A stretch of DNA of 33,931 nt. Origin: Blastococcus atacamensis (GTDB taxonomy: Bacteria; Actinomycetota; Actinomycetes; Mycobacteriales; Geodermatophilaceae). Positions 7,286 to 16,118 of this stretch are shown piece by piece. A model generated the notes under the pieces. That model saw nothing but the letters and a program-made list of their open reading frames with translations. It was not told the origin of the DNA and did no database searches. Where the stretch lies: positions 1 to 33,931 of the forward strand of contig NZ_POQU01000039.1 of NCBI RefSeq assembly GCF_002938425.1. Reading direction: 5' to 3'. Position numbers and translations under genes: made by a program. Each line of letters opens with the position of its first letter. Positions within the stretch are counted from its first letter, which is position 1.

Positions 7286-8368
7286 TCAGACCGGGGCGAG
7301 GACCGACAGCAGCAGGTAGGCCGCGGCCGCCGACGGCAGCAGCGAGTCCAGCCGGTCCATGATCCCGCCGTGCCCGGGCAGCAGGTCGCCCATGTCCTTG
7401 ATGCCCAGGTCACGCTTGATCAGCGACTCGGCGAGGTCGCCGACGGTCGCGGACACGGCGAGGGCGGCGCCGAAGACCAGGCCGCCCCACCAGGGGCCGT
7501 CCAGCGCGAAGACGATGATCGGCGTGGCCATCAGCATGCAGGTCAGGACCGAGCCGACCATGCCTTCCCACGACTTCTTCGGGCTGATCGACGGCGCCAT
7601 CGGGTGCTTCCCGAACAGGACGCCCGCCGCGTACCCGCCCACGTCGCTGGCCACGACGGTGGCGATGAACACCAGCACCCGCGTCGCGCCGTCCTCGGGC
7701 ACGAGCAGCAGGACGGCGAAGCCGGCCAGGAGCGGGACGTAGAGGGCGACGAGGATCCCGGCGGCGGCGTCCCGGCGGTATCCGGCCGGTCCCGCGGCCA
7801 GCCGCCACAGCAGGACGGCGAGGGCGGTCAGGAAGAACCCGGTGATCAGGCCCGTCGGGCCGCGGGTCCAGGCCAGCGCCTGCATCGCGCAGGCCCCGAC
7901 CAGCAGCGGCACCATCGGCGCGGCGCGACCGCCCTTCCGCAGCGCCCGGACGAGCTCCACCACCGCGACGAGGATCGCCGCCCCCAGCACGGCGAGGAAA
8001 GCGGGGCGCCACACGAGCAGGGAGGCCAGGATGACGGCCACCAGGCTCACGCCGACACCGATGGCGGCCCGCAGGTTGCGCCCGGCCCGTCCGACCGGCT
8101 TCTCCGTGGTCGGCAGCGATTCGATGTCCTCCGCCGGCGGCAGCGCCTCCGACGTCGGGTCGCCGCCGGGAACGCCCACCTGCGGGAGCGCCGCGGTCTC
8201 GTCGGGCACCGGCACCGGCGCGCGGCCCGGCAACGGCGGCACCGGACGGGACGCCCGCACCGGTCCGGTGTCGTCGCCGGCCGCCCGAGCCCGGCGGGCG
8301 CCGAGCCGCGGGAACGGCTCGGCGCCCGGGCGGACTGAGCCCGGGCGGTCGGCGGAGGGAGGCGTCAT
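7286..8368 (-). CDS. cdsA: Phosphatidate cytidylyltransferase (CDP-diglyceride synthase)
   Basis: Makes CDP-diacylglycerol from phosphatidic acid and CTP at the membrane, the precursor of phosphatidylglycerol, cardiolipin and phosphatidylinositol. It has 360 residues: about 95 Pro/Ala-rich hydrophilic N-terminal residues, then about eight membrane segments. The CDS signature is intact near the C-terminus (about 315-341): SLIKRDLGIKDMGDLLPGHGG followed by IMDRLD. SPKKSWEG, also typical, lies in the cytoplasmic loop before it. The ATG at 8368 has only a weak ribosome binding site, so a start further in is possible within the disordered tail. It is the last gene of the pyrH-frr-cdsA run, 23 bases after frr, and ends at the 7267-7285 hairpin. 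Confidence 0.95.
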   Translation of the reverse strand: MTPPSADRPGSVRPGAEPFPRLGARRARAAGDDTGPVRASRPVPPLPGRAPVPVPDETAALPQVGVPGGDPTSEALPPAEDIESLPTTEKPVGRAGRNLRAAIGVGVSLVAVILASLLVWRPAFLAVLGAAILVAVVELVRALRKGGRAAPMVPLLVGACAMQALAWTRGPTGLITGFFLTALAVLLWRLAAGPAGYRRDAAAGILVALYVPLLAGFAVLLLVPEDGATRVLVFIATVVASDVGGYAAGVLFGKHPMAPSISPKKSWEGMVGSVLTCMLMATPIIVFALDGPWWGGLVFGAALAVSATVGDLAESLIKRDLGIKDMGDLLPGHGGIMDRLDSLLPSAAAAYLLLSVLAPV

Positions 8369-8391
8369 GGACGTGGCAGCCGAGTGCGAGG

Positions 8392-8949
8392 TCAGACCTC
8401 GAGCAGCTCGGTCTCCTTGTTCTTCATCGCCTCGTCGATCTGTGCGACGTGCTGGGAGGTGAGGTCGTCGAGCTCCTTCTCCGCGCGGCGCACGTCGTCC
8501 TCACCGGCCTCGCCGTCCTTGGCGATGCGATCCAGCTCCTCCTTGGCGCGGCGGCGGATGTTGCGGATCGCGACCTTGGCGTCCTCGCCCTTGCTGCGGG
8601 CCTGCTTGACCAGGTCCCGACGGCGCTCCTCGGTGAGCTGCGGGAACACCACACGGAGGATCTGGCCGTCGTTGGTCGGGTTCACGCCGAGGTCGCTGTC
8701 GCGGATGGCCCGCTCGATGGCCGTCAGCTGGCCCATGTCGTAGGGCTTGATGACCGCCATGCGCGCCTCGGGGACGGTGATCGAGGCCATCTGCGGCACC
8801 GGGGTGTAGGCCCCGTAGTAGTCGACCATGATCTTGCTGAACATCGAGGGCGCCGCGCGGCCGGTGCGCACCGAGCCGAGGTCCTCGCGGGCGACGGACA
8901 GGGCCTTGTCCATCCGCTCCTCGGCATCGAGCAGGGTGTCGTCGATCAC
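8392..8949 (-). CDS. frr: Ribosome recycling factor
   Basis: Works with EF-G to split the post-termination ribosome so that subunits can be reused. The 185-residue length is exactly usual. Recognisable blocks are [21 protein letters not shown], split here as [10 protein letters not shown] and [17 protein letters not shown], then [39 protein letters not shown] and the C-terminal helix-hairpin [15 protein letters not shown] and [19 protein letters not shown] at 8949 is used because GGAGGG lies seven bases upstream and the family starts M-I-D-D; a frame-extending ATG at 8964 also has a GGAGG site ten bases away. It lies 68 bases after pyrH and 23 before cdsA in a single operon. Confidence 0.96.
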   Translation of the reverse strand: MIDDTLLDAEERMDKALSVAREDLGSVRTGRAAPSMFSKIMVDYYGAYTPVPQMASITVPEARMAVIKPYDMGQLTAIERAIRDSDLGVNPTNDGQILRVVFPQLTEERRRDLVKQARSKGEDAKVAIRNIRRRAKEELDRIAKDGEAGEDDVRRAEKELDDLTSQHVAQIDEAMKNKETELLEV

Positions 8950-9017
8950 GGGTCTTCCCTCCATCGGCGGCGGGACCTCCGCCGTCGTCTGTCTCGGTTC
9001 GTGGGCCGACCGGCCGG

Positions 9018-9794
9018 TCAGGACTCGGCGGACTGGCTGATCAGGGTGCCGATCTTCTCACCTGATGCCGCTCGCGCGATGTTGCCGTCCGTCAGCAGGT
9101 TGAACACGACGATCGGCATGCGGTTCTCCATCGACAGGCTGATCGCCGTCGCGTCGGCCACCTTCAGCTCGTCGGCCAGGACCTTCGCGTAGTCCAGGTC
9201 CTCGTACATGACGGCGTCGGGGTTGGTGCGCGGGTCGTCGTCGTAGACGCCGTCGACGCCGTTCTTGGCCATCAGCAGCACCTGGCAGCCGATCTCCAGC
9301 GCGCGCTGGGCAGCGACGGTGTCCGTGGAGAAGTACGGCATGCCGGCACCCGCGCCGAAGATGACCAGCCGGCCCTTCTCCAGGTGCCGGACCGCCTTGC
9401 GCGGGATGTAGGGCTCCGCGACCTGGCCCATCTCGATGGCCGTCTGGACCCGGGTCTCCAGGCCGACCTGCTCGCAGAAAGCCTGCAATGCCAGCGCGTT
9501 CATGACCGTGCCCAGCATGCCCATGTAGTCGGCGTGCCGGCGGTCCATGCCGGCCTGCGCGAGCTCGGCCCCGCGGAAGAAGTTGCCGCCACCGACGACG
9601 ACGGCGACCTGGGTACCACCGTGCACGACCTCGGCAAGCTGCTGGGCGATGCTGTGCACGATGCCGGAGTCCACACCGACACTGCCGCCGCCGAACGCCT
9701 CGCCGGAGAGCTTCAGCAGCACGCGCTTGTAGCCGTGCCCGTCGGCCGGCTCGAAGGCACTGGGAGCGGACAAGGGTGCGGTGGTGTCGGTCAA
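9018..9794 (-). CDS. pyrH: Uridylate (UMP) kinase
   Basis: Phosphorylates UMP to UDP in pyrimidine nucleotide synthesis; bacterial PyrH is a hexamer of the amino-acid-kinase fold, normally activated by GTP and inhibited by UTP. The 258 residues contain KLSGEAFGG (28-36), [35 protein letters not shown] (UMP site), [37 protein letters not shown] and [14 protein letters not shown]. The start is TTG at 9794, with AGGGA upstream; no ATG or GTG lies between it and the conserved core, and the first 22 residues are variable. It is separated from tsf by 154 bases that hold a hairpin, so it may have its own promoter there. Confidence 0.95.
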   Translation of the reverse strand: MTDTTAPLSAPSAFEPADGHGYKRVLLKLSGEAFGGGSVGVDSGIVHSIAQQLAEVVHGGTQVAVVVGGGNFFRGAELAQAGMDRRHADYMGMLGTVMNALALQAFCEQVGLETRVQTAIEMGQVAEPYIPRKAVRHLEKGRLVIFGAGAGMPYFSTDTVAAQRALEIGCQVLLMAKNGVDGVYDDDPRTNPDAVMYEDLDYAKVLADELKVADATAISLSMENRMPIVVFNLLTDGNIARAASGEKIGTLISQSAES

Positions 9795-9896
9795 GGGACG
9801 TCCCTGGGTCTCGGTGGTGAATCGCTGGTGTGATCCTGCCGCATCGGCCGACCCGACTCCTGCCGAGATGCCGGGTGCGACCGGGCCCGGACGTGC

Positions 9897-9932
9897 GACC
9901 GGCCCCGTCCCTGCGAGGGAACGGGGCCGGTC
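9897..9932 (-). terminator. Hairpin after tsf
   Basis: A long inverted repeat, GACCGGCCCCGTCCCT (9897-9912) with AGGGAACGGGGCCGGTC (9916-9932), one bulged base and a three-base loop. It starts 17 bases beyond the tsf stop on the minus strand. There is no U-tract, as is usual for hairpins at actinobacterial gene ends. Confidence 0.7.
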
Positions 9933-9948
9933 GTCATTACCAGGTGGT

Positions 9949-10764
9949 TCAGGCCTGGCCGACCTCGAAGCGGGCGAACCGCTCGACGGTCATGCCGGCC
10001 TCGTCGACGATCTGCTTCACCGTGCGCTTGGGCTCGGTGATCGACGGCTGCTCGAGCAGGACGAAGTCCTTGTAGAAGGCGTTGACCCGGCCCTCGACGA
10101 TCTTGACGATCGCCTGCTCGGGCTTGCCCTCCTCCTTCGCGGTCTGCTCGGCCACGCGGCGCTCGGTCTCGACCGTCTCGGCCGGGACCTCGTCGCGGGT
10201 GAGGAAGCGCGGACGGGCAGCGGCGATGTGCATCGCCAGGCTGCGTGCGGCGTCCTCGGAACCGCCGCTGTACTGCACCGCGACACCGATCGCTGGGGGC
10301 AGGTCGGTGGCCCGCTTGTGCAGGTAGGTGGCGGTGCTGCCCTCGAACGCGGCGAACCGGCTCAGCACCAGCTTCTCGCCGATGCGGGCGGACTCGCCCT
10401 CGACGAGCGCGGCCACGGTCTGACCGTCGACGTCGCTGCCCAGCAGGGACTCGGCGTCGGTGGCCTTGTTGGTCACGCCGATCTCGAGCAGACGCTCGGC
10501 CAGCGCGATGAAGTCGGCGTTCTTGGCGACGAAGTCGGTCTCGCAGTCGAGCTCGAGCAGCGCGCCGTCCTTGCTGACGACGATGCCGTTGGTCGTCGAG
10601 CGCTCGAGGCGCTTGCCGACGTCCTTGGCGCCCTTGACGCGCAGGAACTCGACGGCCTTGTCGTAGTCGCCGTCGGCCTCGGTCAGGGCCTTCTTGCAGT
10701 CCATCATCCCGGCGCCGGTGGCGTCGCGCAGACGCTTGACGTCGGCCGCGGTGAACTCAGCCAT
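9949..10764 (-). CDS. tsf: Elongation factor Ts
   Basis: The guanine nucleotide exchange factor for EF-Tu. The 271 residues start with the UBA-like domain [20 protein letters not shown] and continue with the diagnostic [10 protein letters not shown] (EF-Tu contact), then the two core subdomains, ending in [25 protein letters not shown]. Length and order match actinobacterial EF-Ts. The ATG at 10764 has GAGGAAG at good spacing. It follows rpsB by 85 bases, the usual rpsB-tsf arrangement, with a strong hairpin between that may set the relative amounts of S2 and EF-Ts. Confidence 0.97.
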   Translation of the reverse strand: MAEFTAADVKRLRDATGAGMMDCKKALTEADGDYDKAVEFLRVKGAKDVGKRLERSTTNGIVVSKDGALLELDCETDFVAKNADFIALAERLLEIGVTNKATDAESLLGSDVDGQTVAALVEGESARIGEKLVLSRFAAFEGSTATYLHKRATDLPPAIGVAVQYSGGSEDAARSLAMHIAAARPRFLTRDEVPAETVETERRVAEQTAKEEGKPEQAIVKIVEGRVNAFYKDFVLLEQPSITEPKRTVKQIVDEAGMTVERFARFEVGQA

Positions 10765-10815
10765 GTCACTTCCTCAATGGTCTGGGTGGTGCGAGCAGTG
10801 GTGGAGGCGCGCCTC

Positions 10816-10843
10816 GGCGCCGCCCCGCGGACAGGGCGGCGCC
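10816..10843 (-). terminator. Intercistronic hairpin between rpsB and tsf
   Basis: GGCGCCGCCC (10816-10825) and GGGCGGCGCC (10834-10843) form a perfect ten-pair stem with an eight-base loop, seven bases past the rpsB stop. No U-run follows. It may be a partial terminator, an mRNA-stabilising element, or both; tsf has its own ribosome binding site but no clear promoter in the remaining 50 bases. Confidence 0.7.
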
Positions 10844-10849
10844 AAGGTC

Positions 10850-11779
10850 TCAGCCGTTCTGGGCGCCCTGGGTACCGGTGTCGGGGCTGCCGGTGGCGGG
10901 CACGCCCTCGACCGGCGCGATCTCCTCGGCGGTGACCGTGGGGGCCTCGGCCGGGGTCTCGGGCAGCGGGGTGGCGGGCTGGTCGGCGGCGGTGCCACCG
11001 GTCAGCAGCTCGCGCTCCCAGTCGGCCAGCGGCTCGCCGGCGGCCACGGCCGGCTCGCCGCCGTCCTCGCGACCGGCGTTGGCCTGCGCGGCCGAGCGGG
11101 CCATGAGGCCCTCGGCGACGGCATCGGCGACCACGCGGGTCAGCACCGTGATGCTGCGGATCGCGTCGTCGTTGCCCGGGATCTTGTAGTCGACCTCGTC
11201 GGGGTCGCAGTTGGTGTCGAGGATCGCGACGACCGGGATGTTGAGCTTCCGCGCCTCGCCGACGGCGATGTGCTCCTTCTTGGTGTCCACGATCCAGATG
11301 GCGCTGGGCACCTTCTTCATGTCGCGGATACCGCCGAGGGACCGGTCGAGCTTGGCCTTCTCGCGGCTGAGGACGAGCTGCTCCTTCTTGGACAGGGAGA
11401 CCAGCACGCCGGTCTGCTCCATGTCCTCGATCTCCTTGAGGCGCTCGAGGCGCTTGAAGACCGTCTGGAAGTTGGTGAGCATCCCGCCCAGCCAGCGCTG
11501 GTTGACGTAGGGCATCCCGACGCGCGTGGCCTGCTCGGCCACGACCTCCTGCGCCTGACGCTTGGTGCCGACGAACAGGATCGAGCCGCCGTGGGCGACC
11601 GTCTGCTTGACGAACTCGTAGGCGTTGTCGATGTACCCGAGCGTCTGCTGCAGGTCGATGATGTAGATGCCGTTGCGCTCGGTGAAGATGAAGCGCTTCA
11701 TCTTCGGGTTCCAGCGACGGGTCTGGTGCCCGAAGTGGACGCCGCTGTCGAGCAGCTGCTTCATGCTGACGACTGCCAT
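10850..11779 (-). CDS. rpsB: 30S ribosomal protein S2
   Basis: Part of the small ribosomal subunit near the anti-Shine-Dalgarno region. The 309 residues begin [20 protein letters not shown] and contain [68 protein letters not shown] and [18 protein letters not shown], all standard for S2. The last 60 or so residues form an acidic, Pro/Thr/Ala-rich tail typical of actinobacterial S2. The ATG at 11779 is preceded by GAGAGG. Transcription probably starts near 11967, giving a leader of nearly 190 bases with hairpins. Confidence 0.98.
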   Translation of the reverse strand: MAVVSMKQLLDSGVHFGHQTRRWNPKMKRFIFTERNGIYIIDLQQTLGYIDNAYEFVKQTVAHGGSILFVGTKRQAQEVVAEQATRVGMPYVNQRWLGGMLTNFQTVFKRLERLKEIEDMEQTGVLVSLSKKEQLVLSREKAKLDRSLGGIRDMKKVPSAIWIVDTKKEHIAVGEARKLNIPVVAILDTNCDPDEVDYKIPGNDDAIRSITVLTRVVADAVAEGLMARSAAQANAGREDGGEPAVAAGEPLADWERELLTGGTAADQPATPLPETPAEAPTVTAEEIAPVEGVPATGSPDTGTQGAQNG

Positions 11780-11979
11780 ATCGCAGCCTCTCTGCTGTCA
11801 GCGCGCGGCGGGGCCGCGCGCTTCTACGGTTGTCGCGGGCACCGGGTGGTGCACGCCCTGGCGTCCTGCGGCGCCACTCACCCGGCTGAGCCGGGACCGA
11901 GGTGACGACTGCCCCGCCGATCGGCGGGAAGAGGACACGCGAAGTCGACCCGCCGAGACGGGCCGCACCGGGAAGCATA
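11780..11979 (-). promoter_or_regulatory. rpsB: rpsB promoter and structured leader (candidate)
   Basis: Together with 11980-12082 this is a gene-free stretch of about 300 bases between divergent genes. On the minus strand TATGCT (11979-11974) fits a -10 element; no good -35 is visible. Between it and the rpsB ATG lie three inverted repeats: CCCGCCGA-TCGGCGGG (11913-11928), CCCGGC-TGA-GCCGGG (11881-11895) and GCGCGCGGC-GGG-GCCGCGCGC (11801-11821). Such a leader could carry autoregulation by S2, as known for rpsB in other bacteria, but that is inferred. The remaining 11980-12082 should hold the promoter of the gene at 12083; only its ribosome binding site is clear. Confidence 0.4.
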
Positions 11980-12082
11980 CGCGTCCACAGGTTGCGCTCG
12001 GCCCGCCGGTCGGCACCCTCCGACGTGGCACCCTCCTCCTCCGGAACCAGCCGGTCCCCCGATCGACGAGGAGCGCTCCCCC

Positions 12083-13207
12083 ATGACCCTCCAGACGAAG
12101 GCGCCGGGTCCGTCGGAGCCGCTGTCCCCCGAGGCGGAGCAGCGGCGGTCGGCAGCACTCGTGCTCGGGCTGGTGGCGGCCGTGGTGATCGGGCACGTCG
12201 TCCTCGCCGGCGTCCCGGAGCTCGCGTGGGGGCTCGCCCACCTGATGCCGTCGGGCCCGCGCGAGGTCCTGGGCGCGGCGGTGCTGCCACTGGGAATGGC
12301 GGTCGCGACGCTGGCCGGCGAGCGGCGGCTCGCACGGGGGCTGCCGTATCCGTCCTGGCTGCGCGGGCTGCTCTGGGGCTGCGCGGCCACCATGGTGCTG
12401 CTCGCCCCGCCGCCGGGTCGGGGCGACGTCGGCTCGGCCGTGCGCGACCTCGTCCCGGTGTTCGTCTACTGCACCTGGGGCGGCTTCCTGCTGCTGGCCG
12501 TCGGCTGGTTCGCCACCCAGGTGCTGCGGGGCGTCCGGCAGGGCCGCGACCTCCGTCGGGGCCGGCCCGACCTCGGCCCCCCGCCGGCGGAGCCGCAGGG
12601 GTGGGCCCCCCTCGTGGTGCGTCTCGTCGTCACCGCCGCCGTTCCCGTGGCGCTCCTGGCAGGCATGGTGGCGGTCGGTCGGGACGCCGGCGACCCCCTC
12701 CACCCGACGCTCGATCCGGTCGTCGTTTCCGTCCCCGCGCTGGCCGGCGCCCCGCTGGAGCAGCAGGTGAGCACCGTGGAGCTGGAGGGGATGGCGGCGC
12801 TGGAGCCGTCCATGCTGGCGGACGAGCTCACCGGCGGAGAGCCCATGGATCGTGGGTGGCGCGCTCTGCTGCTCACGGCCCCCGCTCCCGGAGTCCCCGC
12901 GGGATCCCGGGTGTTCCTGACCGTCTCCGAGCTGTCAGGTGACGCCGACCCCGACGCCGCGCGGGCGCAGATGGTGGCCGAGGTCGAGGCCGAGGGCGGC
13001 GAGCCACTGCCCGAGGGGTGGCTCGCGGTGTTCCGCCAGTCCTACGGGGCCGCGGCTCTCGACGGCCGCTTCCTGATCGTGCTGGAGGCGGGCGAGGACG
13101 ACGGCACCGTGGCCTCCCGCACCGATCTGATGCGCACCGCCGTGGCGGCCCTGACCCCGGACCGGCGGGCGGCGGTGATCGAGGCGACCGATCCGGCGTC
13201 GCGCTGA
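12083..13207 (+). CDS. Membrane protein with C-terminal extracytoplasmic domain, unknown function
   Basis: A 374-residue protein with four or five membrane segments in the first 215 residues (near AALVLGLVAAVVIGHVVLAG, VLGAAVLPLGMAVATLA, LWGCAATMVLLAP, LVPVFVYCTWGGFLLLAVGWF and VVRLVVTAAVPVALLAGMVAV) and a soluble C-terminal half rich in acidic residues, probably outside the cytoplasm. I recognise no family. The ATG has GAGGAG nine bases upstream. It is divergent from rpsB and is followed after 82 bases by an M23-like gene in the same direction, so an envelope role is plausible but not shown. Confidence 0.8.
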   Translation: MTLQTKAPGPSEPLSPEAEQRRSAALVLGLVAAVVIGHVVLAGVPELAWGLAHLMPSGPREVLGAAVLPLGMAVATLAGERRLARGLPYPSWLRGLLWGCAATMVLLAPPPGRGDVGSAVRDLVPVFVYCTWGGFLLLAVGWFATQVLRGVRQGRDLRRGRPDLGPPPAEPQGWAPLVVRLVVTAAVPVALLAGMVAVGRDAGDPLHPTLDPVVVSVPALAGAPLEQQVSTVELEGMAALEPSMLADELTGGEPMDRGWRALLLTAPAPGVPAGSRVFLTVSELSGDADPDAARAQMVAEVEAEGGEPLPEGWLAVFRQSYGAAALDGRFLIVLEAGEDDGTVASRTDLMRTAVAALTPDRRAAVIEATDPASR

Positions 13208-13214
13208 CCACGTT

Positions 13215-13245
13215 CTCCACAGATCCTGGGTCCTCCACAGATCCT
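13215..13245. repeat. Two tandem copies of a 13-base repeat
   Basis: CTCCACAGATCCT occurs at 13215-13227 and 13233-13245, an 18-base period, in the 82-base gap between two plus-strand genes. The first copy read from 13213 (TTCTCCACA) also resembles a DnaA box (TTnTCCACA). No function can be shown. Confidence 0.7.
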
Positions 13246-13289
13246 CGGCCGCCGACGCTCTGGCCTGCTCGCGGGGCGAGCATCGGCCC

Positions 13290-13997
13290 GTGGCCTTCCG
13301 CGCGTTCCTCCTCGCCCTCCTGCTGCTCGTCGGCGTGGCGCCCTCCGCCGGGGCCACTCCCCCGCCGGGGCCGCCGTGGACCGCTCCGCTGGCCGGCGAG
13401 CTCGCCGTGACCCGCCCGTTCGAGGCGCCGCCGCATGCGTACGGGCCGGGGCACCGGGGTGCGGACTTGGCCGCCGTCCCCGAGGTGCCGGTGCTGGCGG
13501 CGGGCGACGGCGTCGTGGTGTTCGCGGGGATGGTCGCCGGCCGGCCGGTGGTGAGCGTCGACCACGCCGACGGATTGCGGACGACGTACGAGCCGGTGAC
13601 CCCGACGGTGGGCGCGGGTCAACGGATCCTGCGGGGATCGCCCCTGGGAACGCTCGGTCCAGGGCACGGGGGCTGCCCGGCCGCTGCCTGCCTGCACTGG
13701 GGGCTGCGCCGAGGCGAGACCTACCGGGATCCGCTGACGCTCCTGCGCCCGCCCCGGGTGCGGCTGCTGCCGGTGGGCGACCTCAGGCCGGTCGGGTCGC
13801 CCGCCAGATCGTCCACCGGTCGGTCTCCTCGAGCGGCCCGTGCGGCAGACGTGCCCGTAGTTGCTCCACCAGCTCCGCGAGCTCGTCGTCGTCGAGCTCG
13901 TGCAGGATCGAGCGGCCGGTGCGGGCGGCGATCTCGGCCAGGTAGTCCTCGCGGTCGGCGTACCTCCGGCGCACCTCCCACAGCGTCGTCGTGGTGA
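13290..13997 (+). CDS. Secreted M23-family peptidase-like protein
   Basis: A protein of up to 235 residues with a signal peptide (about 1-22, FLLALLLLVGVAPSAGA) and a LytM/M23 domain at about 38-155. Zn-ligand motif H55-RGAD59 is present, then AAGDGVVVFAGMVAGRPVVSVDH and GLRTTYEPVTPTVGAGQ. The second motif, normally HxH, reads C134-L-H136-WGLRRGE; this cysteine form also seems to occur in actinobacterial relatives, so catalytic activity is uncertain. GTG at 13290 is the only sensible start and lacks a strong binding site. The domain ends around LLRPPRVRLLPVG (about 168), yet the frame continues another 67 Arg/Ser/Pro-rich residues over the opposite methyltransferase gene, so the true end is doubtful. 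Confidence 0.8.
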   Translation: MAFRAFLLALLLLVGVAPSAGATPPPGPPWTAPLAGELAVTRPFEAPPHAYGPGHRGADLAAVPEVPVLAAGDGVVVFAGMVAGRPVVSVDHADGLRTTYEPVTPTVGAGQRILRGSPLGTLGPGHGGCPAAACLHWGLRRGETYRDPLTLLRPPRVRLLPVGDLRPVGSPARSSTGRSPRAARAADVPVVAPPAPRARRRRARAGSSGRCGRRSRPGSPRGRRTSGAPPTASSW

Positions 13998-14559
13998 CCT
14001 CGTCGAAGCCGGCGGCGGTGAGGGTGTTGATCAGCACGGCCGGGTCGGGTCGCCGCCGGTTCTCGACCTCGACCAGGCGCGGGGACACCTCGAAGAACCA
14101 CCCTCGTGGATGGGTGGGCGAGGCCGGTTGGGCGGTGTCGTCAGCGCTCCGGTCCTGGATCAGGTAGGTGCCGCCCGGCCGCACCACCCGGAACGCCTCG
14201 GCAGCGATCGCGGCGAGGTCGGGCGTGTGGTGCACCAGCGCCCGCTCGAACACGATGTCGGCGCAGCCCTCGGCCAGCCCGGTGGCGGCGGCGTCCCCCT
14301 GCCGGAAGTCCACACCCGCGAGCTGGCCGTGCTCGGCGCGGGCGGCCGCCAAGATCGGCTCGCTGACGTCGACGCCGAGCACCATCGCGGCGCCGAGGTC
14401 GTGCCAGGCGCGGGTGTAGATCCCACCGCCGCAGCCGACGTCCACGACCACGGCACCGACCGGGTCCACCAGCTCGCGGATCGCCGCTTCCCACGACGGG
14501 TCGGCCGGTCTGCCCCAGTAGCTCGTGCGATTCCGGACGTCGTGGAAGTCGATGGCCAC
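13783..14559 (-). CDS. Class I SAM-dependent methyltransferase
   Basis: A 258-residue cytoplasmic enzyme of the UbiE/Methyltransf_11 kind. Motif I VVVDVGCGGGIYTRAW (37-52) binds S-adenosylmethionine, followed by GVDVSEPIL (acidic loop, motif II), ADIVFERALVHHTPDL (motif III region) and FRVVRPGGTYLIQDRS. The substrate is unknown. GTG at 14559 is chosen over the in-frame GTG two codons earlier because GGAGG lies five bases before it. Its 3' end converges with, and overlaps by 215 bases, the M23-like frame on the other strand. A lipoprotein gene precedes it by 68 bases in the same direction. Confidence 0.85.
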   Translation of the reverse strand: MAIDFHDVRNRTSYWGRPADPSWEAAIRELVDPVGAVVVDVGCGGGIYTRAWHDLGAAMVLGVDVSEPILAAARAEHGQLAGVDFRQGDAAATGLAEGCADIVFERALVHHTPDLAAIAAEAFRVVRPGGTYLIQDRSADDTAQPASPTHPRGWFFEVSPRLVEVENRRRPDPAVLINTLTAAGFDEVTTTTLWEVRRRYADREDYLAEIAARTGRSILHELDDDELAELVEQLRARLPHGPLEETDRWTIWRATRPA

Positions 14560-14627
14560 ACGCACCTCCGCAGATCACCGAGCGGTCGAGGTGAACCTAG
14601 ACCGTTCCGCATCCGCCGGGCCAGTGC

Positions 14628-15113
14628 TCAGTCCAGCGGCGCGAGCGTCACCGTGGTGTCGTCGGACGAGGCCGAACCCCAGTCGAGCACCGCCGTCACC
14701 GGACGAGTCGCATCCAGTCCGTCAGGCGCCTCGACGATCGTCACGTACGGCGAATCGTCCGCGCTGCACGCTTCCTGACCGGGGCGCAGCTCCACCACGT
14801 CGATCACCAGACGCTGCGGCTCGGTGACCTCGAGGGAGCCGGGCCCTCGCGGGCAGCTCGAACTGCCCCCGATGATGACCGCCAGGTGCTCACCGCCATC
14901 GGCCCAGGCGACCGGTGGCGCCTCGCGGAACAGGGGCGTTCCGTCGGGGAGCGCCGTCGGACCGCCGCCCGGGGCCTCGATGACGTGGTCGGCCAGGTCG
15001 TCGTCGCCCGTCCCGGCCACCGGAGGTACGCGGTCGACCGGGTCGGACGAGCAGGCCACCGAGGAGGCCAGGACAAGGAGCGCGAGGGCTCCAGCCCTTC
15101 TCGAGCGGCGCAT
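14628..15113 (-). CDS. Putative lipoprotein, unknown function
   Basis: A 161-residue protein with an Arg-rich n-region (MRRSRRAG), hydrophobic core (ALALLVLASSVA) and a cysteine at 21 in SSVAC, so it is probably lipidated and held on the outer face of the membrane. The lipobox has Ser at -3 rather than Leu, which is slightly unusual. The mature part is acidic with no recognised domain; two cysteines (in SSSCPRG and QEACSADD) may form a disulphide. ATG at 15113 is used, with GGAG seven bases upstream and the signal peptide right at the start. It follows the sigma factor gene by 112 bases. Confidence 0.75.
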   Translation of the reverse strand: MRRSRRAGALALLVLASSVACSSDPVDRVPPVAGTGDDDLADHVIEAPGGGPTALPDGTPLFREAPPVAWADGGEHLAVIIGGSSSCPRGPGSLEVTEPQRLVIDVVELRPGQEACSADDSPYVTIVEAPDGLDATRPVTAVLDWGSASSDDTTVTLAPLD

Positions 15114-15225
15114 CGCGTGCTCCCGTCTCCGTCGTCGGTCACCGCCCTCTGGCACCCGTGCAGGCGCACAGGGGTCACGAGTCGATCCCTCGGTGACCGC
15201 CCGCCGGGACTAGCCGCAGGAGGAG

Positions 15226-16026
15226 TCAGGCGATGTCGGCGAGCTTGGTGCGCAGGTGCAGCACGGCCTTGGTGTGCAGCTGGCAGATTCGGCTCTCGGT
15301 GACGCCGAGGACGCGGCCGATGTCGGCCAGGGTGAGGCCCTCGAAGTAGTAGAGGGAGACGACGACCTTCTCCCGCTCGGGGAGCTGCTCGACGGCCCGG
15401 GCGAGCAGCTGGCGGGCCTCGCCGTGCTCGGCCATGGCCTGCGGGTCCAGGGCGGTGGTGTCCTGCAGAGTGTCACCGAGGCGGGGGGCGCCGCCGTCGT
15501 CGTCGGTGAGCAGCTCGTCGAGGGCGACGACGTTGACCAGGGAGAGCTGGCCGAGGAACTTGCGGATGTCGTCGACGTCCATCTCCATGGCATCGGCGAC
15601 CTCCTCGTCGGTGGGCGTCCGCCGGTACTTGGCCTCGAGCTCGGCGACGGTGCGCTCGAACAGGCGCGCCTTGACCCGCACCGACCGCGGGATCCAGTCG
15701 GTGTTGCGCAGCTCGTCGATGATCGCGCCGCGGATGCGCGACATCGCGTAGCTCTCGAACTTCACCTCGCGGGTGGGCTCGTAGCGGGTGATCGCGTCGA
15801 TGAGGCCGAACGTGCCGTAGGAGATGAGGTCCGCCTGCTCTACGTGCGCGGGCAGACCGCTGCCGACCCGGCCGGCGACGTACTTCACCAGCGGCGCATA
15901 GTGCAGGATCAGCCGGTCGCGGAGGGCCGAGTCGCGGCCCTCGACGTACCGGGCCCACAGCTCGGCCAGCATGGCGTCGGTGTCCTCGCCGGACTCGTCG
16001 AGCCGGCGGATCGTTGCCTCAGACAC
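15226..16026 (-). CDS. whiG: RNA polymerase sigma factor of the WhiG/FliA family
   Basis: A 266-residue sigma-28 type factor that directs RNA polymerase to motility or differentiation promoters. Region 2 is at about 34-115 ([67 protein letters not shown]), region 3 at about 120-170 and region 4 at about 205-262 ([37 protein letters not shown]). GTG at 16026 has GAGGAG eight bases upstream; extensions to 16113 lack a signal. In Streptomyces whiG also lies close to rpsB and controls sporulation; in motile actinobacteria the same protein can serve as flagellar FliA, and which role applies here is not visible. A possible cognate promoter is at 26401-26428. Confidence 0.93.
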   Translation of the reverse strand: MSEATIRRLDESGEDTDAMLAELWARYVEGRDSALRDRLILHYAPLVKYVAGRVGSGLPAHVEQADLISYGTFGLIDAITRYEPTREVKFESYAMSRIRGAIIDELRNTDWIPRSVRVKARLFERTVAELEAKYRRTPTDEEVADAMEMDVDDIRKFLGQLSLVNVVALDELLTDDDGGAPRLGDTLQDTTALDPQAMAEHGEARQLLARAVEQLPEREKVVVSLYYFEGLTLADIGRVLGVTESRICQLHTKAVLHLRTKLADIA

Positions 16027-16118
16027 GGTCGCGCTCCTCGGTCGTGCTGCGGGTTCCCCATCCGTGGTCCCGCGTGGTCCTGACTGCCGATGCGCGGCGC
16101 CGGGCACGGCCACCGCCC

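Noticed and set aside
5391-7319. Very long plus-strand open frame of over 600 codons
   Set aside because: It is Arg/Gly/Pro-rich and covers the antisense of the DUF2332 gene and the wrong frame of the DUF952-GNAT gene; only the latter reads as a protein.
9781-10935. Long plus-strand open frame opposite tsf and the end of rpsB
   Set aside because: The product is low-complexity (Leu/Gly/Val/Asp-rich) and mirrors the antisense of tsf; no start signal or family match.
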